64,000 nucleotides of DNA from Opisthocomus hoazin (taxonomy: Eukaryota; Chordata; Aves; Opisthocomiformes; Opisthocomidae), in contig NC_134427.1 in assembly GCF_030867145.1 (NCBI RefSeq), forward strand, positions 10,873,001 through 10,937,000, read 5' to 3'. Within the stretch, counting starts at the first letter, position 1. The number at the start of each line of letters is the position of its first letter. Below, in pieces: positions 25,951-39,500 of the stretch. The notes under the pieces were generated by a model, which was not told the origin of the DNA, searched no databases, and worked only from the letters and a program-made list of their open reading frames with translations. The position numbers were made by a program, and so were the translations under genes.

Positions 25951-28900
25951 AGGCAGTTAAGCAGCCTGGTCTCTCTGCTTTTGAAATTTCTCCCTCAGGC
26001 ACATATCATGCTAAATAAAAATGGAGCTATGCACATGGCTAGCACAAAGCCCATGCTCAAGTGCTTTGAGGAATAAGAGCTTTAATTAATATGACCCTAA
26101 TTTTGCAACAGGTTTCAAGTAAGCAAAAGATCTGCTCAGGAAGCTCTCACTGCGAGGTCACAGCCAGCATGATTGCTGCTATTAACTTAAGCACCCAGCA
26201 AGCACGTTCACAGCCATGTTTTAATTAAAAATGCAAATTGACACCACCTCTGTCCTTGACTATAGCCTAGTACGTTTGGTGAATGTTTAACTAGCAAGTT
26301 TGCCAGCTGCAATATTGCTCTGCCATATTTGCTGTTACAGTGAGTCACAGAATGCTATATTCATATCTAACTGCATGAAATCATGTGAGAATCCATTTCT
26401 GAGCTTAGCATTGGTTTAAAAACAGAGTACAAAAACATGGCAAGAGATCTCTGCATCTCAGCAAAACTGTTCAACTATTGCGTATTTATCTCACAATAAG
26501 TTCATGTAGTCATGCAGTCTAAAGACAGACTACAGAGGGTTTTTAACAGAGACGTATACAAGTATCCCAGCAGACTGCAGGGTGCATTCATTGTGCTTAC
26601 GACATCAGTCAGGCCAAGATTTTCACTTTTACAGTGAACTTGCCCACATTCCCGGACAAGAAAAACTATTAGTGTGAACTGTAGGAAAACATACTACTGA
26701 GAATAAACTATGAGAAATTTAGAAGTTCTTGTCCTTCAAAATGATAGGAAAGTAGCAACATTGATCTGATGGACACAGATAAGAAAGGTCTCAAATCTCA
26801 ATCCTACAATATCAAGTGGCTTCAGTTTTGGCTATCCTACTGTTTTTATGAGACCCGAAAATTCTTCCAGACAAATTTCTCTCTCCTCTATATTCTTAGT
26901 ATGACATTCTAGGCACAAAGTAGCAAAATTTTCTCTTGTAGGGACAAAATATGTACCCAAGCCTTTGTTCAGCCCTTTGTCCAATCACATATGCAGGTTA
27001 CCTAAGGAATTAAACACCCTATAAAGGAATTTAATGTAACTGAAAGGAAAAAACTCATGCACATCAGCCAACAGACATTCTGTTGCTTGGAATTATGATA
27101 AGTAGTGGGATTATTAAAAAACACACCTTGTTACTCACTACACTGAGTTTGGACATCCATACTGACCTCCTAAATTCTATAAAAGATGCTTTGTGCAGAT
27201 TATAGAATTTGCTTTTTATATTCAGTGATAAATCAGATTCTCATTTGGTGATATGGGAGATTTTGGTTGTGACCTAGCCACGTTACCCAGTTCACTATAC
27301 ATTGTGATTTCATCTTTTTAAATATGCAAGTTTTAAAATACAGTTTGAGACTTGTTAGTCACGAAGCTTTTCTAAGTAGAAGATGTCTGACCAAAGCAAA
27401 GCTGCAGATTCACCACACATTTCAGGATCAGAAAGAGCCAACCTGAATAAGCAACACTGCTAAGAGGAGCTATATTTGGCTTCACCGGAACAACTAACCT
27501 CAAAGTGACACAGAAAGTCAAGAGTGAGGAATCAAGGAGACAGCCAGAGGAAGAAAATTCAGAGTGCACCTGAAAAATTGGGGGGGTGGGGGGTAGTGTT
27601 TTAAAAAGAAAAGTAAAAAGGAGATGAAAAAAGGCACGAAGTGGGCCTAGCAAAAGTGTACAACAAAGAAGCAACTGCCAAGTGACATTGAGAGATTTCT
27701 TATCTGTGCAGAGCCAGCTCTTTTCCATCATTCTTACAAATATGGATGGGTGTTGATTACTGGCGCCTTAACATCCTTCAAGTTGCAACTTCAGTGCACA
27801 CATAAGCTGAGCTGACACATTCACTAGCAGCTGGCCCACTGGATCAGAGCATTTTCCCAAGAGACTGATGTGGGTCATCTGTATTTCTTTTAATTTCCTG
27901 ATTGGGCTCTGTATTTTTTTTTTCTCTTCTGTGATTTACAAGCTTTGCATGAAAAATTGTAATAGAATTCATCTTTCAGGTGATATGCAGTACAAAAAGT
28001 TTCACAGAGAGAAAAAGAAAAGTGTTCCAAGCTGTAATTAGCAAAACTGCTGATTATACAAGATAGATACATTATCTTTTGTGAGACATGTCTTCTGTTA
28101 AAACATACATTAGCCTTAGCTACAGAAACAGAACATTTGTTTTTCTCCACTGAGTCTACCTGGAACAATGCCCAAACCATAAATTTTCCCTTAACTTCCC
28201 ACTGAAGCCATAGATTAACTAACTGCTTTCCTCCCTGGCCTTAGCCATTTTTTTTTCCAGACATCAGTTACTGTAGGTTAGAAATTGCACACTTTTGAAC
28301 ACAGACTATTCAGCAAAAAGCTGTCATCACCATGTAGATAAAGACACACCTGGACTAACTTCACTTTCTCACTTTCCCCCGACATGGTGCATAACAGCAG
28401 GGTGCCTAAACAGGCTCCTGGGCATGGCACTGCATCTTTCACAGCGAGAAGGCATGGGTCTGCCAGGATAACCCAATGCAGTTGTTACAAGGACTACACT
28501 CCAACTTGACTAGCATTATGTTCCTTAGCAGGCTATTCTGCTCCTCGCCCCACTCTGGATTCCCCAGGTGTGCAGAGGGGCTTAGGGACCCTCAAAGGAG
28601 CTGGCAGCAACTCTGCCCTGCTCTGTAGTATAGCAATGCAGAGGGGTAAGGGACCAGCCAGAAGTCCAACTCCTTGCCCACTCCAGCAGCCAAGACTACA
28701 GACAGGAGTAAGGAGATGTCATAAAGACTGGCTACGGGCCAGTTCCTGTTGGGCAATGGAGACTACCCCTGGGTGACATAAGGGCACTTAGGCCTTAAAG
28801 GACAGCAGAGTATTTTTGTTGTTCATTGAGGTTTAGTTATTTTTTTCCCTTTTGTGTTTGGAAGAAAGATATTTATACCCTGGTTATAGAACTTCCTGCC

Positions 28901-31900
28901 TTAGGTTAGCAGGCAAGAAAGATATTGTGCACCAAATAAAGTAACTGAAAGAAGATCCCAGTCCCAAGAAGTTTCTGGTTCTTCTTTTCGGGACCAAGGC
29001 TTTCCTCAAAGTTCATAGTTTCTCATAATCCTGTTCACCTTTCTCAACCCTCTGCAAAGACTGTCAGAATTACTTGTTTACAGACACTTCTTATAGAAAC
29101 AGGTACCTGCTCAGTTTCTCGAGGTAGGGAACCAAGCAGACACATACAGCAAGAAGCCATTGCTTCTCACAGAGACAAGATCTTGAGAAAGTTTCTGCTG
29201 AGTTCACATCCAGACGGAGCTATAAGACAGAGGCAGGATATTGCTTAATAGTTGATCACTGGTATTTTATCTTGTGAGAAGCAGAGCTTGTTCAGTAGTG
29301 CCTGCAAGGATTCAAGGGAGAGCAGCTTAGCCTACAGTTCGTGACTGTATCTGTACAGTATCATGTGGCGCACCAGATCTCAGGTGTCCTGCTAGAGCCC
29401 AGGCACCTGAAGCATTGCTTACAGGTTAGAGCAAAGCAGTTGGAAGTAGTCAAGCACAGGCTAATTGCTTACAGAGGTTGCTAGACAAATAGGCCGCAAC
29501 AACTGCCCTTGCTCTGACCTCCTCCTACAGCCACCCTTCACTCCAGCTTTTTCATTAAATAGAATTTATACAAGGGAAAAAGCTAGAATAAACAAGTGTA
29601 GAAATGTCCATCTCCCTGCACTCTCCAGGAAGTGCCATTTCCCTACAGTATCACGTAAGCAGCTACACACTCAGCCTTTCCCTCAAGAATCCACACACTT
29701 GCAGCATGAGAACATGCTGTCCTACACACTATGCTACGTTCTACTCCGCTATCACCAGCTTCTAGATACTCACTTTAGAAGCTACATCTTTTGCATGTAG
29801 CAATGAGCTGGAGGAAATCTTTATTAACAAGAATTTATTTTGAGAAAAAAGAAAAAGATGAACAGGACAGAATTTGTCTGCCCTGAGGGCTATCTTGATC
29901 CTCTGGAATACACCCCCTAGTAACAGCAAACTCTGAAGAGCAACATTTCAAATACAAATAAAATGCAAACTTGAAATCCCTCCTTATCCAATTTAATGGC
30001 ACATAAGAGCATCCCTTTCAGGGTATGCATGTTCTCTACCAGCTGTTAAGACTTCCTGATGCAGAGCTATGATCAGCCATGATAGTCCTTCACAATGTTC
30101 TCAGGCTAGCTATTCCAAGTTACATATCACCGTAGGACTAAAATAAAAACCTATGCAATCTTCCAAAATTCCCTGACAAGAAACTGTTCATTTTCCACAC
30201 TACTCACCTTGGCAAGATGCAGTCTGAAATAAAAGCAACAGTTGGCCTAATGCTCAAAACTGTCATACAACTCAGTACCACAGTGGACCACCCAGTCAGC
30301 AATAAACTGTTTTATTATAGCAGCTAGAGCTGAGAAATGTAAAAGCAGTTCCATAAATTTAATCATTGGTTGTTAGAAGAGCTGAAAACCTCTCCATTTG
30401 TTATCACACTTTTCAAGAGAGGAAAAACGTGTGGTTTGTAAATTACAGTGTTACAAACACTGTGTTAACTAGTTCTAAATTCAGGACCTTTCATCAAATT
30501 TCCATTATCATTTCGTGACTCAGAGCTGCTCACCATCTCAGGTGGGAGCAGCCCAGTACCTAAAGCAATGACTCTTCTAGCAAAAGTAGTACATATTTTT
30601 ACTCACTTTAGGATCTTTGAATTAGCACAGTATTGTGCAGTCCAAACATACAATAAAGTACAAATAAGTAAATGCTCCCAAATCTCCTGCTAATCCTAAT
30701 AAAAATATCAAAGTAGCACATAGTTATGCCTTTTTTATTCATTAGTCCACCAGTACAGTGTAAGAATGTAATTTATTCAATAGACTCCTGCAACAACAAC
30801 ATATTCAGAAACTCCTGAGATACTCTCATCAGTGGTGTTTGAAGATTGTCTATTTATGGTATTTTACAATGGCTTAATAGAACAGAGGTTAAAATCCCTG
30901 GCTGTATCTTCCCCTGCCTTGCAAACAGAGAAGAACATATCAATACTGCCTGAATCTGGCTCCCCACTGTAAGCCAGAGAGCAGCTTGCGCTGCTGAAAA
31001 GCTAACAAACAATACAGGGTTTTTGCTGAACAATTTCAACATAATTCAAAACATTTTGCAGAAAATGAGGTAAACTGAACAGTTGTTCACCAACAGTGCA
31101 TAATAGCAGGTATAATGTGTAAGGTTAAGAGGCAAATCAACTAAAAGCCCAAATAGAGGAAAACAAACCAGTAGGGAATCTCAGATAGGCCTGATGTCTC
31201 TGGTAAAACAGTAGGTACCAGCCCTGGTGCCTTATCACAACCCTGACAGCAAATCCAAGGAGAGGAACAAGTAGGTCCTGCTGCTTTTACTGTTTATTAC
31301 ATTTCCTCTGCTGTTCTTTATGAGCTTTAGTACATTGCAGGTACTTTCAGCCTTTATATTGTCATCATACTAATACACGGTGTATTTCACCACTATGTTC
31401 TAACTTGTGTTAGACAACAACTGTCACACTGGGTTTGGGGCTCTGCTAGTTTCAAAGTAGTTTATGTCATTAAAAATCCACTTATGTCATTCTCCTAATG
31501 ACAGGTGGACCACATGCTCCAGGAAGGGGCCAGTGTTTCAGGAAAACTTATGTATAGGTGGTTTGCCTACTATGTACCCTGAAGGAATAGGGCTATACAG
31601 GGAACTTAAGGAGATGAAAGGTATTCGTATCCTCAACATTGTCGTATCTATACAGAAAGCAATGCTATTTGGCGCATAAGATATACATGCATTAGAAAGG
31701 TGCTCTTCCAGTACGAAAGCAACTACATAGTGCTCGCTGCTGTCTCCACTGTAATGGATGATGTGGATGATCTCAAAGACCTGTACTCACCCAAAAGTAA
31801 GGAAACCAGCTACAGAGTCCTATTCTTAGGGATATGCTTCTAGGACCATGCTATCTACAGGAACTAGGAAAGTTCTTTTTCCCAGACACCGTGCAAAACA

Positions 31901-32037
31901 GTTTCAATTTTTACTATCTCAGGATGAGTTTCCATAGAAGGGGCTAGCTCCTAGGTAGTATGGATGGAGATATTCAGTGGAAAAACTTTTCCATGTATAA
32001 TGAAGAGCTCTGATGCAAGAGCCCAGCCAAGCATGAT
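25951..32037. other. AT-rich non-coding stretch
   Basis: No gene recognised. It contains a G-rich run at 27,580-27,593 and a TATA/AATAAA pair near 28,870-28,940 that could belong to an LTR or a small promoter; neither is conclusive. A 16-nt segment near 30,207-30,222 on the minus strand has excellent splice borders but no partner exon. Confidence 0.45.
27580..27593 (+). repeat. G-run with quadruplex potential
   Basis: A run of seven G, one T and six G stands in otherwise AT-rich DNA. It is followed by no further G-tract within the usual loop distance, so intramolecular quadruplex formation would need the runs to be subdivided. Confidence 0.7.
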
Positions 32038-33165
32038 AATCACAGAATCACAGAATGTTCGGGGTTGGAAGGGACCTCGGTGGGTCTTCTAGTCCAAGCC
32101 CCCTGCCAAAGCAGGGTCACCTACAGCAGGCTGCACAGGACCTCGTCCAGGTGGGTCTTGAATATCTCCAGAGAAGGAGACTCCACAACCTCCCTGGGCA
32201 GCCTGTTTCAGGGCTCCACCACCCTCAGAGGGAAGAAGTTCTTCCTCATGTTCAGACAGAACTTCCCATGCTTCAGTTTGTGCCCATTGCCCCTTGTCCT
32301 GTCGCTGGGCACTACTGAAAAGAGTCTGGCCCCATCCTCCTGATACCCACCCTTAAGATATTTATAAGCATTTATTAGGTCCCCTCACAGCCTTCTCTTC
32401 TTCAGGCTGAACAAGCCCAGCTCCCTCAGCCTCTCCTCGTAGGAGATGCTCCGGTCCCCTCAACATCCTTGTAGCCCTCCGCTGGACTCTCTCCAGTAGC
32501 TCCTCATCTTTCTTGAACTGGGGAGCCCAGAACTGGACACAGGACTGCAGATGGGGCCTCACTAGGGCAGTGTAGAGGGGAAGGAGACCCTCCCTCGACC
32601 TGCTGGCCACACTCCTCCTAATGCATCCCAGGATACCATTAGCTTTCTTGGCAGCCAGGGCACACTGCTGGCTCATGGTCAACCTGTCGTCCACCAGCAC
32701 TCCCAGGTCCCTCTCTGCAGAGCTGCACTCCAGCAGGTCCGCTCCAAGCCTGTACTGGTGCATGGGGTTGTTCCTCCCCAGGTGCAGGACCCTGCACTTG
32801 CCCTTGTCAAACTTCATCAGGTTCCTCTCTGCCCAACTTTCCAGCCTATCCAGGTCTCGCTGAATGGCAGCACAGCCTTCTGCTGTATCCACCACTCCTC
32901 CCAGTCTTGTGTCGTCAATAAACTTGCTGAGGGTACATTCTAACTCTTCATCCAGGTCATTGATGAAGAAGTTAAACAAGACTGGGCCCAGTACTGACCC
33001 CTGGGGGACACCACTAGTTACCGGCCTACAACTAGACCCAGCGCTGCTGATGACAACCCTCTGAGCTCTGCCATTCAGCCAGTTCTCAATCCACCTCACT
33101 GACCACTCATCCAGCCCACACTTCCTGAGCTTCCCTAGGAGGATGTTATGGGAGACAGTGTTGAA
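32038..33165 (-). mobile_element. CR1 LINE, about 1.1 kb, minus orientation, relatively young
   Basis: The copy starts at the left with TCACAGAATCACAGAATG (reverse complement of the CR1 3' octamers). It extends through the 3' untranslated region and the C-terminal half of the reverse transcriptase, and breaks off at 33,164 within the motif normally reading KAFDTVSHN. Its sequence is close to consensus. About 240 codons of the reverse transcriptase are still open, so this is the youngest CR1 copy in the window. It is 5' truncated and therefore inactive. Confidence 0.95.
32440..33164 (-). pseudogene. CR1 reverse transcriptase, C-terminal part, truncated and frameshifted
   Basis: The minus-strand frame carries the reverse transcriptase blocks in order: [38 protein letters not shown], then [30 protein letters not shown] and [14 protein letters not shown]. 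The catalytic FADD motif is changed to FIDD (32,911-32,922). The frame shifts near 32,445 just after GPEHL, so the end no longer matches the family. The N-terminal half and the endonuclease are missing. It cannot be a working enzyme. Confidence 0.9.
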
Positions 33166-34772
33166 AATTATAATTCTATAGCTTTGGCTGTCACTGCACA
33201 TGCAGAAGAGGATGCACACTGTTGAGCTACGCTAGTACCTTCAGAGATGCTGTAATGCTAGCTAGATTGGCTCTAGTGCAACATTCAGCTGGTATCCTCA
33301 TTCTGGCTCACTCTGGGTTTCCACAGTCACACCATTCTGGTGGGAGAAAAAGAATGACTGCCCCCAACAAGGAGAACTGTATCAATAAGCACCACTTTGT
33401 TTCAGTGAGTGATCGTGAGAAAAGAGCACAGTACTGAGCTAAAAGCACAGCCTAGTGACTAGACTAAGGTACTAAAAGGTACTGGTCTCATTGGTTTCAG
33501 TGACTAAGAAATCCACACTGCTCTTAAGTGCTTTTTAAAAATCACATTAGAGAGACTTGATCTTTACGTATTTAAACAGACTTAAAGATCAGATGTTTGG
33601 TCATTTGCTGGCACATAAATCCCAGATAATGCCTGCATCCCCAATGGTTACTTCAAGCTGTGAATTGAATCACCACCATCTGCCCTCTGCAGCAGGACAC
33701 TTGGCTGCACCTGCTAGTAGTATCCTACCCAAAAGCCACCCCCTGGTACTGCAGTTCCCATATGGACATAGTATCAGCAGTAGCTTGTACTCCCAAGGAC
33801 CCTCTAGATTGCCTGCACACTTGTTTATGTGTTGATGAGGCGTATCTCACCTGAAGTCTTTATGCACAGATACTTGCTTATCACAGGGAAAAGATAGCCA
33901 TCTGTTTTCAGTAAACACCACACACTGAACTGGTGTTAAGACATCAGACTCTGGCGTTTAAAAATTGCCTGATAAGGTCTCCAACACAGCAGCTCCCTAC
34001 CACAAAATCTATTTCCAGCTTGAGGGTCCTTCCATTAAAATTATTCACATTTAAGGGTCTTGAGGTACATTTACTGCCGTGAATATTTTCAGGAAGTATG
34101 AGAGTTAGATCCCCAATGTGATGACGGTGCACAGCGAGTCAGCAACTTTGTGAGATGCAGCCTCTTCTAAGTAGTGCTCAGAGTACATAGGAGTATCAAG
34201 ACCAACTAGACGTTGACTGAAGAGTCATCCATCTGAGCCTATAGCAAGCATTCTCCTCCGTTCCAAGTCTGGCTCAGAGCTGCTACTCATGCCCCTCCCT
34301 GGCCCCAGGCTGTCAGCCAAACCTTCTCATTCTTACACTTTTAAGGCCACTCCAGCCTTTTGGAGAACAGTTTCACTCTCACCCAACTTCTGCTTCTCCC
34401 ACGGCATTGGCTGGGACACACATGTATCTCTGTACAGCGTGGCTTTCCACCAGGCCCAACCTGCCAACTCCAATAACACAATACATCCATATGCAGGGAA
34501 GAGGTGAGAAGGTATAGGAAGATTTTAACTTGTGTGAGGAGACTACCAAATGCCTCTGCAATTACTTACACTTATTTCTTTCAAAAAAGCCACACAGATA
34601 TGCAATTGAATTCACCACACAGTGTGGAAAACACATTCTTTTAATATAGGATTATTTTTAATGTAAAATACTCTGTTCCTTCACAGATTAATAACAGAGC
34701 TGAGCAAGTATCCTCCTTAGTATCTATAATTTTAAATGGTTTCATCCTGTTAATTTCCAGACCAGTGCAATA

Positions 34773-34808
34773 AAGTGATAATGTAAGTGATAATGCAAGC
34801 AATAATGC
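34773..34808. repeat. Minisatellite, 3 copies of a 12-mer
   Basis: Three consecutive copies of AAGTGATAATGY are seen (second copy one mismatch, third copy two mismatches from the first in the variable positions). Its period of 12 is a multiple of three, which is why the minus strand shows a repeating LHYH peptide in translation. I see no sign that it is coding. Confidence 0.85.
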
Positions 34809-35610
34809 ATGCTGATCCTTGAAGTACAGAACCTCTGAATAAAAAATTTAGTTTCATCATTAAGAGCAAATGTTTTCCCAAAGTCAGAAGAATCAATATA
34901 ATCTGCCTTTTGATGCTGTACAGACACCTAGGGAATAAGTATGTCAGCCTCAGTTCTTTAATTTCAGGCCCTGGCAGCTTTCCAAAATTACTTATACTTT
35001 TTTCTAGTTATGTATGTCTGAAATTTTCTATCCATGTTTGTTTAAGAGGCTTCTATTTATGTAAACTGGAATTACAACTTCCTTCAAATAAGGGCTTGAG
35101 TTATTATTCTTAATGCTTAATGATGAATTGAAAAATTAGATAACCAAGGACAAAAGTTTTGTAAAGATTTGAGATGTTGGCACCTCTGTCTGGCAGTGAT
35201 AGATTAGCCTGGAATCTATTATTTGTTTATGAATATTTTATTACTGTAAAAGAATGCATTACAAGTATTTCTGCTTGTTGTTAACTTTCACTGCAAGTGT
35301 CATTTATTTCACTAGAATCTAGGCAAGTCTGTCTCATGCCATCTGGCAACCTCATCTGCACGTATCACTGTATACAGAAGCATCACGAAGTATCTGTTTA
35401 AGTTTTCACAACATGGTGCTTTATTTTTATTATCAGAAACCCTTCTCATTCCGATCACCAGCAGCAAATCCACACCAGCAGTAAATCCATTTATTTCCCA
35501 GCTAAACATTATTTTACATTCCATTTAACCTCAGGCAAGTTTCTTCCAATATGCTCAGATTGGAATTTAGTACGTGGATGTCGTTGCTCTTTAGGGCCCT
35601 GGCCTTCAAG

Positions 35611-35638
35611 CACACACACAGCTTTACACACACACACA
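35611..35638. repeat. (CA)n microsatellite, interrupted
   Basis: Two short CA tracts are separated by GCTTTA. Confidence 0.85.
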
Positions 35639-36553
35639 TAGACGTGAAAACCAAGTGCCTAATAGATTTGAGGTGCCTGGTGCACAGGCAGGATCCATAC
35701 CACACACTTCCAAGAGGTAGCAAGGAAAGATTAATGCATTCACTGCCAACACAGGTTGGCAAAAACTCCCTTGACTTGGAACACCACCAGGAATGGCCTA
35801 CACTCTTGTACAAAAAAAAGCATTTCTATTCTCAACAATCCCATTTGCACTCCTCCTAGGATTCAGTTCGAGGTCTGTAAAAGGGACAGCCAGGCCCTTC
35901 TCCAAAAGGGGCAGGAAAGGACAGCTCTGGTACCTCATTAACACAAGCCACCATGGTAGGAAATTAACAAAGAGCCAGAAAGAACCATCTGGGTTACCAG
36001 TTCTCTGCCATTTCAGAAGATATTCCAAATGCTTCATCCCTCTGACTGAATGCAACTATGTTCTTGAAACAAAAAAAAACAACCCACCTGATGTAGCATT
36101 TGAAGTCAGGCTGTGAGCTGCCACCTCTGCTTAAGTCACAACAGATTTAGAGCAAGACCCTATGGTAGGAATACTCACGTGTTTGCTTTTTTCTATTTTT
36201 TTTCCCACGTACATATACACAGTACGCTCGCAGAAGATTTGCCCTTCCTGCAAGAAACATGTATTGCTGATTATAAATGGTTTAATGTGAATAAAAGGCT
36301 TTAATGACCTCAGCTTATTGATTAGATGTATTAATATTACAGCAAAACAGCAATATAAATCAACATTACCAACCTTCCCTTGACAGCGATGCTATAACAG
36401 ATTGAATAAAAACTCTGCATGCCTTTTTAAATAACGCTGGTTATACCCCATCTCTTCACAATACACTTCTCCCTTCTGCTTATCTCAAAAGCATAGGTAC
36501 AGGAATACTGAAATGTAAGATATGTTCATTCTTATTAACATCATCCATCTGGA

Positions 36554-36570
36554 TTTTTTTTTTTTTTTTT
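36554..36570. repeat. Poly(T) run, 17 nt
   Basis: An uninterrupted run of 17 T is followed by GAGAAACAG. It could be the A-tail of an old minus-strand retrocopy, but no body is recognisable to its right-hand side. Confidence 0.8.
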
Positions 36571-39500
36571 GAGAAACAGAAAGTGCAACACAATTATCTA
36601 GGCCTCACACAAAGGAAAAACCCTTCAGAAACAAGTCATTAGAATACTTCACAGAATTAAGGTCATGTTCACTTTAACTAGCTCGAAGTGACTAACATCC
36701 TGGGAGCCTCATTCAGAATGTAACATAATACATAACAGCTACAAAATGCACAAAGTAGTCAAACATACATTATTACTTAATTAAATCCCCCTAAACAGTT
36801 AAAAATACATGCTTTAGCCAAGAGTCTTGATCAGAGAAGTTAGAGGGTTCCGTGGCCAACACCCCTAACACTAAACCACAACTTTTTGCTGGATTCAGCA
36901 GACTCCTTTGTATATTTTCCTTTAGCTCTTCCATTTCAGAAATGGAGGAACTCCAAAAGCACAATGGATAGGGAAGGAGAGATTTTATTACCATTTTCAG
37001 TCCTTTCACTCTCAGAGATATTCTAGAGTAGGCAAAGAGACAGGAACAGATTTACTCCCTCATCTGGGGGAAAAAGTATTCAAGGCTGTCCCAGTATATC
37101 TTCTTTTCTAAGCATCAAGAGATACCTGGATGGCAATAACCAGAGCTGAATTTCCAACAGTTTACCGCTGTTGGAATACTAATCCTTTATTTCAAATTTG
37201 GACAAATTTTAAGTGAATTTTCAAAGCACTTTATGCAAGACATACAATGAAGAGCACATATTCAAAATAAACAGCATTGTCCATAAGTCACAATACCTAA
37301 ATATTAACGATCTTTAACTCCTTGAACATGCTAACCTACAGAACATTATGGATGAGCAAAGCTCCATGGCCTGACTCAAAGATCAACTGTGAGCTGTAAC
37401 ATCTTGTCTCTGGAACCAAGATTGTCCTAGCTAGCTTCCATATCTTCACCTCTTACATGGTGTGTCCTTCCCTTAAAGGAGTCAAGGCAGAAATAGCCTC
37501 TGATCATTCTATACACCTCCCTTCAATTAGGGTAATTTACTGACTACAGTAATTGCTAAATACTGACATTTGCATGTACTTGAAATCCTGTAACTGATCA
37601 GCTGAACAGATTCCTGTTGACTGTTACCTTTACTCCAGGGACACTGGAAATGAAAAGTAATTCCGTAGTGTATGTGGTTACCTCCTAGCATCCAAGAAGC
37701 ATCATACTCTCTCTAGCCACATCAAGAACTGCTTTTCCTGTGAGATACAAGCATGTGTCCTAGATCATGCACAGCATTAACACACTGGCTCTGGCAGAGG
37801 TATTTCAATCAAAGGTTTACCAAATTGCCCCAAACAACAAAGCTAATATACAGAGGATTTCTCAAATATTTAAGTTTGGAAGAGGCTAAAACCATACCAC
37901 ATGCTTTTTGAAGAATTTCAGTTCTGAAGCTCCTCCTTTGCCTTCAGTCAACTATCTCAATCATTTGAATTAATCCACACAATCACAGGTGACATAAGGC
38001 ATTGAATCATTCACAGGTCTTCATTTCAGTTTTCTTTACGGTAAGATTTCATAAGCAAATTTTTATAGAATTTTTTGTATTTCCACTATTCCAGTGTCAC
38101 CCTTAACACCGAAGTCCTAGTTCCATGTTAGCCATTTCTTTACCAGTTATGTCAACCTCAACTAATTTGAGCTTCACGTCAGGGATTAAAACAAAGGAAG
38201 AGAAGAATAAATTTCATCAGTATGTAGAGCCTGAATGCCCAAACTGATATTACTGCTGTGTTTGAGTTCACAAATGACTACCTTCCCCAGCCACAGGACA
38301 GAAACTTACATCTTCATGCTGATATAGCTACATTTATCAGTGTCAGATGTGACTCTGTACCACTGAATTCAGACTGTTCAACAAATTGGCCAGTTGTGAA
38401 GGATTTCATTACTACACTGAAAGTCACGAAAGTCCACGAAAGATGAGGTTAACCGAAAAAATTGCTGCATCTATGCCTGCCTAAATTGGCCATACGACTT
38501 AATTGTTCTCCCACAACCTTTGCCATCAGGAAAAAAGGTAAAGAATGGACAGAATCCTATTTAGCATATGGGTATTAACTGTTTAGATTAGCAAGCACTG
38601 CATTTTATTTAGCTCAAAAGGAAAGCTGTTTATCCAATTGCACAACCATCCATCATTTCTAGCCACAAAGCTTTCACACTGTAATGCCCCTTGAGTACAA
38701 GCCAATTGGCAACAATAAAACAAGAAGTGAGATTTCATCTTGTTGATAGTAGGTTCTGGGAGAATTCGAATATTTGACTCTTTCCTGCTCTAAATATGTA
38801 CGCTTTCAAACCAAGGCAATAACTAGTTTACTCTCCAGAAGCAGCTTACTTCAGCAGTAAAGAGACACTATAGTTTTTTTCTACACAGTTTGGAAAAACA
38901 TGTTGGAACTTTTCACTGTAAATATTACCTTGTGCTTTTTATTAGACCATGTGAGACTATTCCCTACTAAATAACATTTCAGGCTCCCAGCATGACATGG
39001 GAAGGTAAACAATACATCAACAAGATATACAGTATTCATCAACACAGCAGAATCAAACCTATTTAGAGAATTCTAGTACATTTTTGCTTCTTGGGCATAA
39101 AAGCTACATGAATAGATAATTTTAGACAGCATTATAAACTACTTCATCCATATAGCAAGTCTCCTATATAGTAAGAACAACCCTATGATAGAAGCCTGTC
39201 AAGACTTCTCCATCCATAAAATGACGCACAGAAATTTTCAGCTGTAGTAAGACATCACTGTAGCAGCAGAATATTTTAATGCAAAGCATCTTGCACCTTG
39301 GACTTCAAAAGTATAGGACTGGATACACACACTGCTGGAACTTCTGCTGAGAAGGACTTTAGTTTGATGGAGTCCATGAGTTGAAAAGCAACACTTTCAG
39401 CTTTATTCCTTATCCAGCCAACACGGCTCTCCAAGTGGCTTGGCAATGTTTGAAGGTAAGTACTCAGGCCATGTAAAATCCATTTCCCACAGAGGTCACT

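Noticed and set aside
30207-30222. 16-nt minus-strand microexon with strong acceptor (TTTTATTTCAG) and donor (AAG|GTGAGT)
   Set aside because: No partner exons could be found on either side, so it is probably a chance pair of sites.
39417-39454. Plus-strand 38-nt segment with acceptor TTCCTTATCCAG and donor GAAG|GTAAGT
   Set aside because: It is open in two frames but isolated; no neighbouring exon or recognisable protein.
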